Origin: Mesorhizobium sp. M7A.F.Ca.US.008.03.1.1
GTDB taxonomy: Bacteria > Pseudomonadota > Alphaproteobacteria > Rhizobiales > Rhizobiaceae
Assembly: GCF_003997495.1 (NCBI RefSeq)
Contig: NZ_RZRU01000008.1
Location: forward strand, 47,905-111,904
DNA length: 64,000 bases
Reading direction: 5' to 3'
Positions 26,062 to 35,084 of this stretch are shown piece after piece. The notes beneath the pieces are model-generated. The model was not told where the DNA came from. It did no database searches and saw only the letters and a program-made list of their open reading frames with translations. How positions within the stretch are numbered: position 1 is the first letter of the stretch; every line of letters begins with the position of its first letter. A program made the translations under genes and the position numbers.

Positions 26062-27321
26062 CTAATGCAGCCGCGGGTTTGCACCCTGGCCCTTGTCGTC
26101 GATCACCAAGCCGCGGTGGAAGCGGTCGAGCGTGAAGGGGGCGTTGAGGTCGTGCGGCTGGTCCTTGGCGATGGTCCAGGCAAAGCACCAGCCGGAAGCC
26201 GGCGTCGCCTTGAAGCCGCCATAGCACCAGCCGCAGTTGAGATACATGCCGGGCAGGGGACCGGTGGTGATGATCGGCGAGCCGTCCATCGACATGTCGC
26301 AGACACCGCCCCAGGAGCGCAGCATGCGCACGCGCGCGAGGCCCGGAAACAGCGCCAGCATTTCGCTCATCACCTCGTCGACGACAGGCAAATTGCCGCG
26401 CTGGGCGTAGCTGTTGTAGCCGTCGATGTCGCCGCCATAGATGAGGCCGCCCTTGTCCGACTGCGACATGTAGAAATGGCCCATGCCGAAGGTGACGACC
26501 GTGTCGATGAAGGGTTTCAGCGATTCCGTCACGAAGGCCTGCAGCACATGGCTCTCGATCGGCATCGTCTCGATGCCTGCCATCTGCATGACGCGTCCGG
26601 TGCTGCCGGCGACCGCCACGGCCACCTTCCTGGCGCGGATGTCGCCGCGCGAAGTGGCGACGCCTGATATACGGTCGCCATCGCGCAGGAAGCCGGTGAC
26701 CTCGCAATTCTCGATGATGTCGACGCCGCGACGGTCGGCGCCACGCGCATAGCCCCAGGCCACAGCATCGTGGCGAGCGGTGCCGGCGCGGCGCTGCATC
26801 AGGCCGCCGACGACCGGAAAGCGGGCGCTGTGGGAGATATCGAGCGCCGGGATCAGACGTTTGATTTCGGCCGGTGTCATCAATTCCGCGTCGACGCCGA
26901 GATGGCGCATGGCGTTGCCGCGCCTTGCATAGTCGTCGAACTGGGCCGGCGTGTGCGCCAGGTTCAGACAGCCGCGCTGCGAGAACATGACATTGTAGTT
27001 GAGCTCGTGAGACAGGTTCTCCCACAACTTCATCGAGTGTTCGTAGAAGCGGGTGTTGGCCGGCAGCAGATAGTTCGAGCGCACGGCCGTGGTGTTGCGG
27101 CCGACATTGCCGGAGCCGAGCCAACCCTTTTCCACAACGGCGACATTGGTGATGCCGTGTTCCTTGGCAAGATAATAGGCGGTCGCCAGCCCGTGACCGC
27201 CGCCACCGATGATGATGACGTCATAGGACGCCTTCGGGTCAGGCTTGCGCCATGCCGGTTTCCAGTCCTTGTTTCCCTTGAGCGCGTTCGCGAGCAGCGA
27301 AAAGGCCGAGTACTCTGCCAT
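26062..27321 (-). CDS. soxB: Sarcosine oxidase beta subunit
   Basis: The 419-residue catalytic subunit, carrying FAD and covalently bound FMN in characterised enzymes. The Rossmann motif IIIGGGGHGLATAYYLAKE lies near residue 35, followed by GSGNVGRNTTAVRSNY near 70, a SoxB hallmark. It oxidises sarcosine to glycine. It is the first gene of soxBDAG; about 220 bases separate it from the divergent mechanosensitive-channel gene, where its promoter must lie. No copy of the TTTGCGACA motif was found there. Confidence 0.96.
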   Translation of the reverse strand: MAEYSAFSLLANALKGNKDWKPAWRKPDPKASYDVIIIGGGGHGLATAYYLAKEHGITNVAVVEKGWLGSGNVGRNTTAVRSNYLLPANTRFYEHSMKLWENLSHELNYNVMFSQRGCLNLAHTPAQFDDYARRGNAMRHLGVDAELMTPAEIKRLIPALDISHSARFPVVGGLMQRRAGTARHDAVAWGYARGADRRGVDIIENCEVTGFLRDGDRISGVATSRGDIRARKVAVAVAGSTGRVMQMAGIETMPIESHVLQAFVTESLKPFIDTVVTFGMGHFYMSQSDKGGLIYGGDIDGYNSYAQRGNLPVVDEVMSEMLALFPGLARVRMLRSWGGVCDMSMDGSPIITTGPLPGMYLNCGWCYGGFKATPASGWCFAWTIAKDQPHDLNAPFTLDRFHRGLVIDDKGQGANPRLH

Positions 27322-27542
27322 GATGTCATCCGGTTCGGGCGATGCGGCAGACTATAGAGCAGGCCGCATCCGCAAAGCCAATATTGCGCCATCGCCTTTC
27401 GACTGGCCGACGCTTGGGATGGGATCAATCGGAGTGAGTGATCGGTTGAGGCCAATGATCGGGTGGGCTCGCGATACGACGGCTTGCCCCATGATAGGGC
27501 CGTCTTTATCAAGAGCAGGCTTTCAATTTGCCTTTGCCGCCG

Positions 27543-30047
27543 ATGAGTCGCCAACAAATCATGCTTTTCCGATTGCTTCGTCTCATTTTGATCCTCACGC
27601 TTGCCGTCTCGGCGCCGCTGTCGTTCGATGCGGTGGCACAGGGGCTTGGCCAGGCGCCTGCCGGACTGGTCGCCGACCAGCAGAAGATCATCCAGGCGCT
27701 GACGACCAAGACCGACAATTTCGAGAAGCAGATCCAGCAGGACGCCGAGGAGGATAGCAGCCTCGTCGATATCCGCTTGCAGCTCGAGGAGTTGTCGCGG
27801 CAATCGCTGAACAGCGCACTGGCCTTCCGCACGCGTCTTGGCGAGATCAACGGCCGTCTCGAGCAGCTTGGCGCGGCACCTGCGGCAGGTCAGCCGCCGG
27901 AGCCCGACATCGTCAGCGGCGAACGCGAGGCGCTGGTGTCGGAAAAGGCGGAGATCAACGCCGTCATTGCGCAAGCCCAATCGCTTTCGATCCGTATCAG
28001 CGGGCTGATCGACAAGATCGGCAACATGCGCAGCGAGCTGTTCCGCAATGTGCTCACCAAGCGCTATGTGCTGTCCGATGCACTGAGCCCGCAGGTCTTC
28101 TCGGACGCCAGGGACGAATTCGGCAATTTCTACAAGGCGGTGTCGTCCTGGCTGAGCTTCGCCTTCAAGTTCAAGTTCCAGGCCATCCTGGCGGCAACCT
28201 TCGTGGCGCTCGGGCTGGCGCTGGTGCTGCTGGTCGGCGGCAGGCGCCTGTTCGGGCGTGTGTTCGAAGCCGACCCTTCCAATGAAGACCCGTCCTATCT
28301 CAGTCGTCTGTCGGTTGCCTTCTGGTCGACCTTGCTGCCGACGCTGGCGGTCGGCGTGTTTCTGGCCTCTACAGTGTTCTTTTTCAATTATTACAATGTG
28401 TTGCGCGGTGACATCGGCCTCTTCCTGAATGCGCTCGCGGCCGTCATCGGGGTGGTGTTCTGCGTCAACCGGTTGACCAATGCGGCGCTCGAGCCGCGGC
28501 TGCCGAATTGGCGCCTTATCCCAGTCGAGACAGGTCCGGCACGCTGGCTGGTGCGGCTGACGACCGCCATGGCCGTGGTCATCGGCGTCAACTATTTCCT
28601 GTCGGTGATCAACGACAAGATGGGCTCGCCGCTGTCGCTGACCATCGCCCGCAGTTTCGGCGCCACCATCATCGTCGGCATCATCCTGATCCTAATGGCG
28701 ATGCTGAGGCCGTTCAGGGCGCGTGACGGAAGCTGGCGGCCGTGGCCGGCATGGCTGCGCTATACAGCGCTTGCGCTCGGTCTTTTCACCATCGTCGCCG
28801 CGCTGCTCGGTTACATCGGCCTTGCCCTGTTCGTCTCGCTGCAGGTGGTCGTCACCGGCACCGCGCTAATCACCGCCTATATCGGCTTCCTGTCGGCGCG
28901 GGCGATCGGCGAGGAGGGCGCTTTCGCCAACACGTCTGTCGGGCGCTGGCTGTCGGACAATTCGAGCTACGAGGACACCGCACTCGACCAGCTCGGCCTT
29001 GTCGTCAGCGTCGCCATCAATGTGATGATCGTGCTGGTCTTCCTGCCGCTGATCCTGCTGATGTGGGGTTTCCAGCCCGGCGATATCCAGGCTTGGGCCT
29101 ACAAGCTCGCAACCGGGATCAACATCGGCTCGGTGACGATCTCGGTCACCGGCATCCTCTCCGGCATCGTCGTCTTCGTCATAGGCTATTTCCTGACGCG
29201 CTGGTTCCAGGGCTGGCTCGACGGTTCCGTGATGGCGCGTGGCAAGGTCGATACCGGCGTGCGCAACTCGATCAGGCTGGCGGTCGGCTATGCCGGCGTC
29301 GCGCTCGCGGCCCTGGTCGGCATCTCGGCGGCGGGCATCGACCTGTCCAGCCTGGCGCTGGTCGCCGGCGCTCTTTCCCTCGGTATCGGTTTTGGCCTGC
29401 AGAATGTGGTGTCCAATTTCGTCTCCGGCCTGATCCTTTTGGCCGAGCGGCCGTTCAAGGTCGGCGACTGGATCGTCGCCGGCGATGTCAGCGGAACGGT
29501 CAAGAAGATCAGCGTGCGCGCCACCGAGATCGAAACCTTCCAGCGGCAATCGGTGATCCTGCCCAATTCCAACCTGATCAACAACGCCGTCGGCAACTGG
29601 ACGCACCGCAACAAGCTCGGCCGCGTCGACATCAAGGTCGGCGTCGCCTATGGCAGCGACGTCAAGCAGGTTCATGCCGTCCTGCTGGAGATCGCCCGCA
29701 GCCACCCGATGGTGCTGAAGAACCCCGAACCCTTCGTGCTGTTTTCCAATTTCGGCCCTGCCGCCCTGGAATTCGAGATCCGCGTGTTCCTGGCCGATGT
29801 GATGAACGGCAACATCGCGCAGAACGACATCCGTTTTGCCGTCCTCGAAAAATTCAGCAGCGAACACATCGAGATCCCCTCGACGCCGCGCGCCGTGGTC
29901 GAGGCCCACAAGCCCAAGGCCTGGCCGACAGACGACGACAAGATCGAGGCCGACTTCGCCGAACAGGAGCAGATAAGGGCCGAAGCCGAGGCGGAGAAGA
30001 AGCGACTGGTCAAGTCCCGCAAAACCAAGAAACCGGATCCGGACTAG
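27543..30047 (+). CDS. Large mechanosensitive channel, MscS family with DUF3772-type N-terminus
   Basis: An inner-membrane channel of about 834 residues, several times the size of E. coli MscS. It starts with a signal peptide ending near AVAQ, then a periplasmic coiled-coil-like region, then about ten hydrophobic helices, and a C-terminal MscS core that includes LGIGFGLQNVVSNFVSG (pore helix) and a beta domain with the PNSNLINNAV segment. The C-terminal tail is highly charged. Start choice is uncertain: TTG 27528, ATG 27543 and ATG 27561 are all possible, and the last would put the signal peptide at the very N-terminus. It is divergent from soxB and probably a single-gene unit. Confidence 0.85.
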   Translation: MSRQQIMLFRLLRLILILTLAVSAPLSFDAVAQGLGQAPAGLVADQQKIIQALTTKTDNFEKQIQQDAEEDSSLVDIRLQLEELSRQSLNSALAFRTRLGEINGRLEQLGAAPAAGQPPEPDIVSGEREALVSEKAEINAVIAQAQSLSIRISGLIDKIGNMRSELFRNVLTKRYVLSDALSPQVFSDARDEFGNFYKAVSSWLSFAFKFKFQAILAATFVALGLALVLLVGGRRLFGRVFEADPSNEDPSYLSRLSVAFWSTLLPTLAVGVFLASTVFFFNYYNVLRGDIGLFLNALAAVIGVVFCVNRLTNAALEPRLPNWRLIPVETGPARWLVRLTTAMAVVIGVNYFLSVINDKMGSPLSLTIARSFGATIIVGIILILMAMLRPFRARDGSWRPWPAWLRYTALALGLFTIVAALLGYIGLALFVSLQVVVTGTALITAYIGFLSARAIGEEGAFANTSVGRWLSDNSSYEDTALDQLGLVVSVAINVMIVLVFLPLILLMWGFQPGDIQAWAYKLATGINIGSVTISVTGILSGIVVFVIGYFLTRWFQGWLDGSVMARGKVDTGVRNSIRLAVGYAGVALAALVGISAAGIDLSSLALVAGALSLGIGFGLQNVVSNFVSGLILLAERPFKVGDWIVAGDVSGTVKKISVRATEIETFQRQSVILPNSNLINNAVGNWTHRNKLGRVDIKVGVAYGSDVKQVHAVLLEIARSHPMVLKNPEPFVLFSNFGPAALEFEIRVFLADVMNGNIAQNDIRFAVLEKFSSEHIEIPSTPRAVVEAHKPKAWPTDDDKIEADFAEQEQIRAEAEAEKKRLVKSRKTKKPDPD

Positions 30048-30108
30048 GCTCGGACTCCGTCGACCCCAATCCTGCCGGAATCGATTGCGGCATGAATGGG
30101 GCATTCAG

Positions 30109-30136
30109 TTGCGGTTCAGCTTTCATCTCATATAAG
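30109..30136 (+). promoter_or_regulatory. Possible sigma-70-type promoter
   Basis: TTGCGG at 30109-30114 and TATAAG at 30131-30136 are spaced by 16 bases and lie about 65 bases before the small secreted-protein gene at 30202. The match is reasonable but unproven. Confidence 0.35.
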
Positions 30137-30201
30137 CTCCATGCAAGGCGAAAATGCCTTGCGAAATGCAACAGAGGCGGTGGGAACACCGATATTGCAC
30201 C

Positions 30202-30465
30202 ATGTGGAAGTCTCTCGTCGCTGCCGTCGCCCTGGTCGCCGCCATCGGTTCGGTCCATGCCGCGAGCGCGGTCAACAAGGACGCCGAGACCCGCACGCTG
30301 GTCGTGACGGAGGGCGGCAGCAAGACCGACCTTGCGCTGGCCGGTGGCGAAACGGTTGAGTTCTGCCCGAATGGCTGCTTCGTCACCTTGCCCAATGGCG
30401 ACCTCGAAGCCCTGACCGGTTCGGAAACCGTCGAGATCTCGGGCGGTGTCGCCCGCATCAAGTAA
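30202..30465 (+). CDS. Small secreted protein of unknown function
   Basis: An 87-residue protein with a clear Sec signal peptide (residues 1-20, core VAAVALVAAIG, cleavage near HAAS). The mature part of about 67 residues is beta-rich in appearance and holds one cysteine pair in CPNGC. I do not recognise a named family. The ATG at 30202 is chosen because the signal peptide begins there. A strong terminator follows at 30484, so the gene is a short independent unit. Confidence 0.68.
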   Translation: MWKSLVAAVALVAAIGSVHAASAVNKDAETRTLVVTEGGSKTDLALAGGETVEFCPNGCFVTLPNGDLEALTGSETVEISGGVARIK

Positions 30466-30483
30466 TAGCGTCATGATTGCAGA

Positions 30484-30507
30484 GGCCGGGCATTTGCCCG
30501 GCCTTTT
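30484..30507 (+). terminator. Rho-independent terminator after the small secreted-protein gene
   Basis: GGCCGGGC-attt-GCCCGGCC forms a perfect 8-bp stem with a four-base loop, followed by TTTT. It lies 18 bases after the stop codon at 30465. Confidence 0.87.
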
Positions 30508-30670
30508 ATCGTTTCCGGTAGCGGTTGTTTAACAATGACGCCGGAAATACCGCCATGGCAGCCGTCTGCAACCGTGCGTTTTAACGTTCGCTACGCCATC
30601 GCCCGCTATACCAGCCTCTCAAGACGCCGAAAAGCGGCGCGCAACTCTACGCGGGCAGGGCGAGACGGAC

Positions 30671-32104
30671 ATGGATGCGCGGTCGGACAGGAACGCAATA
30701 CCGCTTGCGGTCGATCTGGACGGCACGCTGATCGCGACCGACCTGTTGTGGGAAGGGCTGTTCATCCTTCTCAAGAAGAACCCGCTCTATATCCTCCTCG
30801 TACCGTTCTGGATTGCAGGCGGACCGGCGCGGCTGAAGCAGGCGATCGCGCAACGCATCGACATCGATCCGGCATCGCTGCCCTATCGCGAGGTGCTGCT
30901 TTGCCGTCTCCGGACCGAGCACGCCGAAGGCCGCAAGATCGTGCTGGCGACCGGTACGCCGCGCAAGTTCGCCGACGCCATCGCGGCCCATCTCGGCATT
31001 TTCGACCAGGTGCTGGCCACCGATGGTCTCGCCAATCTCACCTCGGGCAGGAAGCGCGCCTCGCTGATCGCAGCCTATGGCGATGGCGGTTTCGACTATG
31101 CCGGCAACAGCCGCCATGACCTCCAGGTCTTCGATGCCGCACGTAACGCGATTGTCGTCGCGCCCGACCGCCATGCCGCGCGCTGGCAAGCGGCACGTGG
31201 CGCCGAGACGGTGCCGGTGCCGAAGCCGACTTTGCGGACCATCGTCAAGATGCTGCGCGTGCATCAGTGGCTGAAGAATTCGCTGATCGCTGTGCCGATG
31301 GTGCTCTCGCATGAATATTTCAACACCGACATGATCTGGGAATGCCTGCTGGCATTCGTCTCGTTCAGCGCGGTGGCATCGGCCATCTACATCCTCAACG
31401 ATTTCTTCGACCTCGCGCTCGACCGCAAACACCTCACCAAGCGCAACAGGCCGTTCGCCAGCGGTGCGCTGTCGATCCCGTTCGGACTTGGCGCGATCGC
31501 GGTGCTTCTGGCGATCGGCATCGGCACCGGGCTGTTTCTGTCGCCCGAATTCTTGGCTGTGCTCGGCGGCTACATGGTCGTCACCACTGCCTATTCGCTG
31601 TCGTTCAAACGCATGCTGCTGGTCGATGTGCTGACGCTCGCCGGCCTCTACACGATCCGCGTCCTGGCCGGCGCGGCGGCGACCGGCGTCGACGTCTCGT
31701 TTTGGCTATTGGCCTTCTCTATCTTCTTCTTCCTGTCGCTGGCGCTGGTGAAGCGCTTCGTCGAATTGCGCACCACCGCCATCCCGCCTGGCGAGCGCAT
31801 TGCCGGTCGCGGCTATCGCACCGAAGACCAGGAGATCGTCGCCCAGGCCGGCATGGCCTCGGCCTTTTCCTCGGCGCTGGTACTGGCACTCTACATGGAC
31901 AGTGTCGCGGTGCGGGAACTCTATCCGCATCCATGGCTGATCTGGCCGCTGGCGCCGATCGTGCTTTATCTCACCATGCGCGTCTGGATCCTGGCGCGCC
32001 GCAACGAGATGCATGACGATCCAGTCGTGTTCATCATCCGCGACTGGCGCAGCCAGATCGTGGTGCTGATCGGTGCGGTGATGCTGGTCATCGGGGGCTG
32101 GTAG
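30671..32104 (+). CDS. HAD phosphatase-UbiA prenyltransferase fusion, decaprenyl-phosphate phosphoribosyltransferase-like
   Basis: A 477-residue two-domain protein. Residues 1-180 form a HAD phosphatase with the DLDGTL motif at 15-20. From about 190 a polytopic UbiA domain follows, with the first Asp-rich motif NDFFDLALDRKH near 242 and the second DVLTLAGLYT near 318. The UbiA half, with its VHQWLKN opening, resembles mycobacterial Rv3806c, which makes decaprenylphosphoryl-5-phosphoribose; the HAD half could remove the 5-phosphate afterwards. The next gene is a DprE1-like oxidase, which fits a polyprenyl-phosphoryl pentose pathway in the inner membrane. Other UbiA activities cannot be excluded. 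Confidence 0.86.
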   Translation: MDARSDRNAIPLAVDLDGTLIATDLLWEGLFILLKKNPLYILLVPFWIAGGPARLKQAIAQRIDIDPASLPYREVLLCRLRTEHAEGRKIVLATGTPRKFADAIAAHLGIFDQVLATDGLANLTSGRKRASLIAAYGDGGFDYAGNSRHDLQVFDAARNAIVVAPDRHAARWQAARGAETVPVPKPTLRTIVKMLRVHQWLKNSLIAVPMVLSHEYFNTDMIWECLLAFVSFSAVASAIYILNDFFDLALDRKHLTKRNRPFASGALSIPFGLGAIAVLLAIGIGTGLFLSPEFLAVLGGYMVVTTAYSLSFKRMLLVDVLTLAGLYTIRVLAGAAATGVDVSFWLLAFSIFFFLSLALVKRFVELRTTAIPPGERIAGRGYRTEDQEIVAQAGMASAFSSALVLALYMDSVAVRELYPHPWLIWPLAPIVLYLTMRVWILARRNEMHDDPVVFIIRDWRSQIVVLIGAVMLVIGGW

Positions 32105-32106
32105 GC

Positions 32107-33432
32107 ATGGCCATCGAGCGGTTCCCAAGCTTCGGCCTTGCCACACCGCCGGCGCCGCGCGCCATCGGTGCCGACGAGGCGATCGCGCTGCTGAAGGGCG
32201 GTCAGGCCAAGCCGGCGTCGCTGCTTGCCTATGGTAATGGCCGCTCCTACGGCGATTCCTGCCAGAACCAGGCCGGAGCGGTCGTCGATATGCGATCGCT
32301 GAACCGGATCCACGCCTTCAACGCCGAAACCGGTGTTCTCGAGGCGGATGCCGGCGTGCTGTTGTCCGACATCATCGCCCACGCCGCCCCTTACGGCTTC
32401 TTCCCCGCCGTTGTGCCAGGCACGCAATTCGTCACGCTCGGCGGCGCCATCGCCAATGACGTGCATGGCAAGAACCATCACCGGCGCGGCACCTTCGGCT
32501 GCCATGTCGAGAGCTTCACGCTGCTCAGGTCCGATGGAAGGACCCATCGCTGCTCGGCGACAGACAATGCGCGGCTGTTTGCGGCGACGATCGGCGGCAT
32601 GGGCCTGACCGGTCTCATCCTGTCGGCCTCGATCCGGCTGATGCGGGTGCATTCCCTCGACATCGTCGAAAAGGCGACGCCGTTTCGCGATCTTGGCGAA
32701 TTCTTCGACCTGGCCGAGGCTGCCGATCAGGCCAACGAATATGCGGTCGCCTGGATCGACCAGTTGGCCGGCGGCCGCAACAGCGGTCGCGGCCTGCTGT
32801 TGTCGGGCAATCACGCCGAGCACGGCTCGCATGCCGCCTCGCGCGTCGGCGGCAATTTCTCGGTGCCGGTCCAGCCGCCGTTCAATGTGCTCAGCCGGCC
32901 GTTCCTGACCGCCTTCAACGCTGCCTACAGGTGGAGGAAGAGCCGGGCAACGGTGCCGCGCCGGGCCGGATATCAGGGCTTCTTCTTCCCGCTCGACGGC
33001 GTGCGCAACTGGAACCGGCTTTATGGGCCGAAAGGGCTTTTCCAGCACCAGAGCGGGATGCCGGAAGAGACGGCGCGCGAGGCCGTGCCGGCATTGCTTG
33101 CGGCTGCAAGGAAAGCCGGGCAGGGCTCGTTCCTCACCGTGCTGAAACGCTTTGGCTCCATCCGCTCGCCGGCGCTGCTGTCGTTTCCGCGTCCCGGCTA
33201 CACGCTGACACTGGATTTCCCCAACAAGGGCGCCGCGACGCTGACACTGCTGCGGGAACTCGACCGCATCACGGTCGAGGCCGGCGGCGCGGTCAATCCG
33301 TACAAGGACGCCCGCATGGGGGCCGAAATCTTCGCTTCGTCCTTTCCCGAATGGCAGCGGCTGGAAGCGCTCCGAGACCACGCCTTCATGTCTGACTTCT
33401 GGGCGCGCACTGCGAAGAGATTGGATGCGTGA
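32107..33432 (+). CDS. DprE1-like FAD oxidase (decaprenylphosphoryl-ribose 2'-epimerase oxidase component)
   Basis: A 441-residue FAD oxidase that would oxidise the 2' position of polyprenyl-phosphoryl ribose, the first half of epimerisation to arabinose. It shows YGNGRSYGDS at 42-51 and GGAIANDVHGKNHH ending near 125, both hallmarks of DprE1, plus the catalytic lysine near 400 in NPYKDARM. The position equivalent to mycobacterial Cys387 (context GWNICVDFP, from memory) is threonine, about residue 368, in GYTLTLDFP. The gene starts two bases after the UbiA fusion. The classical SDR partner DprE2 is not seen next to it. Confidence 0.87.
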   Translation: MAIERFPSFGLATPPAPRAIGADEAIALLKGGQAKPASLLAYGNGRSYGDSCQNQAGAVVDMRSLNRIHAFNAETGVLEADAGVLLSDIIAHAAPYGFFPAVVPGTQFVTLGGAIANDVHGKNHHRRGTFGCHVESFTLLRSDGRTHRCSATDNARLFAATIGGMGLTGLILSASIRLMRVHSLDIVEKATPFRDLGEFFDLAEAADQANEYAVAWIDQLAGGRNSGRGLLLSGNHAEHGSHAASRVGGNFSVPVQPPFNVLSRPFLTAFNAAYRWRKSRATVPRRAGYQGFFFPLDGVRNWNRLYGPKGLFQHQSGMPEETAREAVPALLAAARKAGQGSFLTVLKRFGSIRSPALLSFPRPGYTLTLDFPNKGAATLTLLRELDRITVEAGGAVNPYKDARMGAEIFASSFPEWQRLEALRDHAFMSDFWARTAKRLDA

Positions 33433-33583
33433 CGAGACTCGGTCGAGGCGGCCGAATAGATAAAATTCGAATAATTCTTGGCTAATTGATGGTTAATAAT
33501 ACGATTCACTCAAAATATTGTTGGGACTTCACCAAATGTTTGCGGGTTTGTAATAGGAAGCGTGAAGGGGTGGCTTGGAACAC

Positions 33584-34018
33584 ATGAAATACATCGTCTT
33601 CATTCTCTTTACGGTCATGACCAATGCTGCTGCACAGCTGATGCTGAAGCAAGGCATGATGTCGCTCGGGCCGATCTCGTTCGAGGGGGGCAATCCGCTC
33701 GTCAAGCTGCTACAGATCGTCTTCAGCCCCTGGGTGTTCCTGGGCCTCTGCACCTTCGTCATCTCGATGGCCTCGCACCTCTACGTGCTGTCCAAGGTCG
33801 AGCTCTCCTTCGCTTATCCGTTCCTCAGCCTCGCCTATGTCGCCGTCGCGATCTTCGCCTATTTCGTCTTCCGCGAGGATCTCAATGGCTGGCGCATCGC
33901 CGGCATCGCCTTCATCTGCGTCGGCACGGTGCTGATCGCGCAGAGTGGGCGAGGGCATGAGGACCAGACCGCTTCCATCACACCCGACAAGATCCAAGCA
34001 AACGAGATCGTTCGATGA
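33584..34018 (+). CDS. Small multidrug-resistance-like/EamA-type membrane protein
   Basis: A four-helix inner-membrane protein of about 144 residues in the SMR/EamA (ArnE-like) group, with the VLSKVELSFAYPFLSLAYV stretch and an FREDLNGWRIAGI segment. ArnE/ArnF-type proteins flip lipid-linked sugars, and placement after the DprE1-like gene supports a lipid-linked pentose flippase, as inference. Start is open: TTG 33575 has AAGGGG four bases upstream and ATG 33584 follows nine bases later. About 150 A/T-rich bases precede it, so it probably has its own promoter. It overlaps the epimerase gene by ATGA. Confidence 0.72.
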   Translation: MKYIVFILFTVMTNAAAQLMLKQGMMSLGPISFEGGNPLVKLLQIVFSPWVFLGLCTFVISMASHLYVLSKVELSFAYPFLSLAYVAVAIFAYFVFREDLNGWRIAGIAFICVGTVLIAQSGRGHEDQTASITPDKIQANEIVR

Positions 34019-35022
34019 GACATGTGATTTTCGGCGGCGACGGTTTCGTCGGCCGCCATCTTGCCCCGAAGCTCGTGGCCGATGGTGAAGAGGTTGTCGT
34101 CGCCGACATCGTCAAAAGCGACCTGCCGCATTACCGCGGCGTCCGCTTTATCCAATGCGACGTCACCGATCCGGCCTCGGTCGCCGCGGTTGGGCTGGAG
34201 GCCGACGACATGGTCTACAATTTGTCGGCCAAGATGCTGTCGCCGATCCAGGTGCGCGCCAAGCGGCACGATTTTTTCTTCCCTGTGAATTTCCACGGCA
34301 CCGAGCACATCATGCAGGCCATGGACGGAGCCGGTGCGTCAAAACTCGTCCACTACACGACCGACATGATTTACGGCCACACGGTTACGCAGCCGATGAC
34401 CGAAGAACATCCGGTCGCGCCGCTGGGCGAATATGGCTGGTCGAAGCAGAAGACAGAGGAGCTTGCCGCCGAATGGCGCAAGCGCGGCATGTCGATCTCG
34501 CTGTTTCGCCCGCGCCTGATCATCGGTCCCGGCCGGCTCGGCATCCTGGAAAAACTGTTCAAGCTGATCGACTGGAATTTTCCGGTGCCGATGATCGGTT
34601 CGGGCAGGAATCCCTATCAGTTCATCTCGGTGTTCGACTGCGCCGAGGCCGCCCGCGCGGCCTGGAAGGCCGGCGTGCCAAACGAGGCCTATAATCTCGG
34701 TTCGCTCAATCCGCCGCCGGTCAAGAAGCTGCTCGGCGATCTGATTAGGCATGCCGGCTCGAAATCGATCCTGATCCCGACACCGGGCTGGGCGGTCAAG
34801 CGCACGCTCGACCTGCTCGACCTGATGAACATGCCGATCATGGACCCGGAACAGTATCTGATCGCCGACGAGGAGTGCGTGCTCGACGTGTCCAAGGCCG
34901 GGCGTCAGCTCGACTGGGTTCCGCAATATCGCGACGAGGACATGCTGATCGCTGCCTATAGCGAGTACCGCGCCAAGAAGGCCGGTTACGCAGTCGCCAC
35001 CACACATGTGCCCGCCGAATAG
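34015..35022 (+). CDS. NAD-dependent epimerase/dehydratase (extended SDR)
   Basis: A 335-residue extended short-chain dehydrogenase. The nucleotide-binding motif GGDGFVG lies at residues 7-13 and the catalytic pair in YGWSKQK near 141-147, with a TTDMIYG segment. It likely modifies a nucleotide- or lipid-linked sugar. It might stand in for DprE2, the reductase step after a DprE1-like enzyme, although DprE2 itself is a shorter classical SDR. Start overlaps the small membrane protein. Confidence 0.82.
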   Translation: MRHVIFGGDGFVGRHLAPKLVADGEEVVVADIVKSDLPHYRGVRFIQCDVTDPASVAAVGLEADDMVYNLSAKMLSPIQVRAKRHDFFFPVNFHGTEHIMQAMDGAGASKLVHYTTDMIYGHTVTQPMTEEHPVAPLGEYGWSKQKTEELAAEWRKRGMSISLFRPRLIIGPGRLGILEKLFKLIDWNFPVPMIGSGRNPYQFISVFDCAEAARAAWKAGVPNEAYNLGSLNPPPVKKLLGDLIRHAGSKSILIPTPGWAVKRTLDLLDLMNMPIMDPEQYLIADEECVLDVSKAGRQLDWVPQYRDEDMLIAAYSEYRAKKAGYAVATTHVPAE

Positions 35023-35084
35023 CGGCTCGCAAAACAGCTTTCGTTGCGCCCGATCCTGGTCGTGCGCGCAGACAGGAGATCGAA

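Noticed and set aside
3660..27321. A creatinine-to-sarcosine pathway (creatininase, then sarcosine oxidase)
   Set aside because: The creatininase-family protein lacks the glutamate that I associate with true creatininase (NSHGGN instead), no creatinase gene is present, and the cytosine-deaminase-like protein is in another unit.
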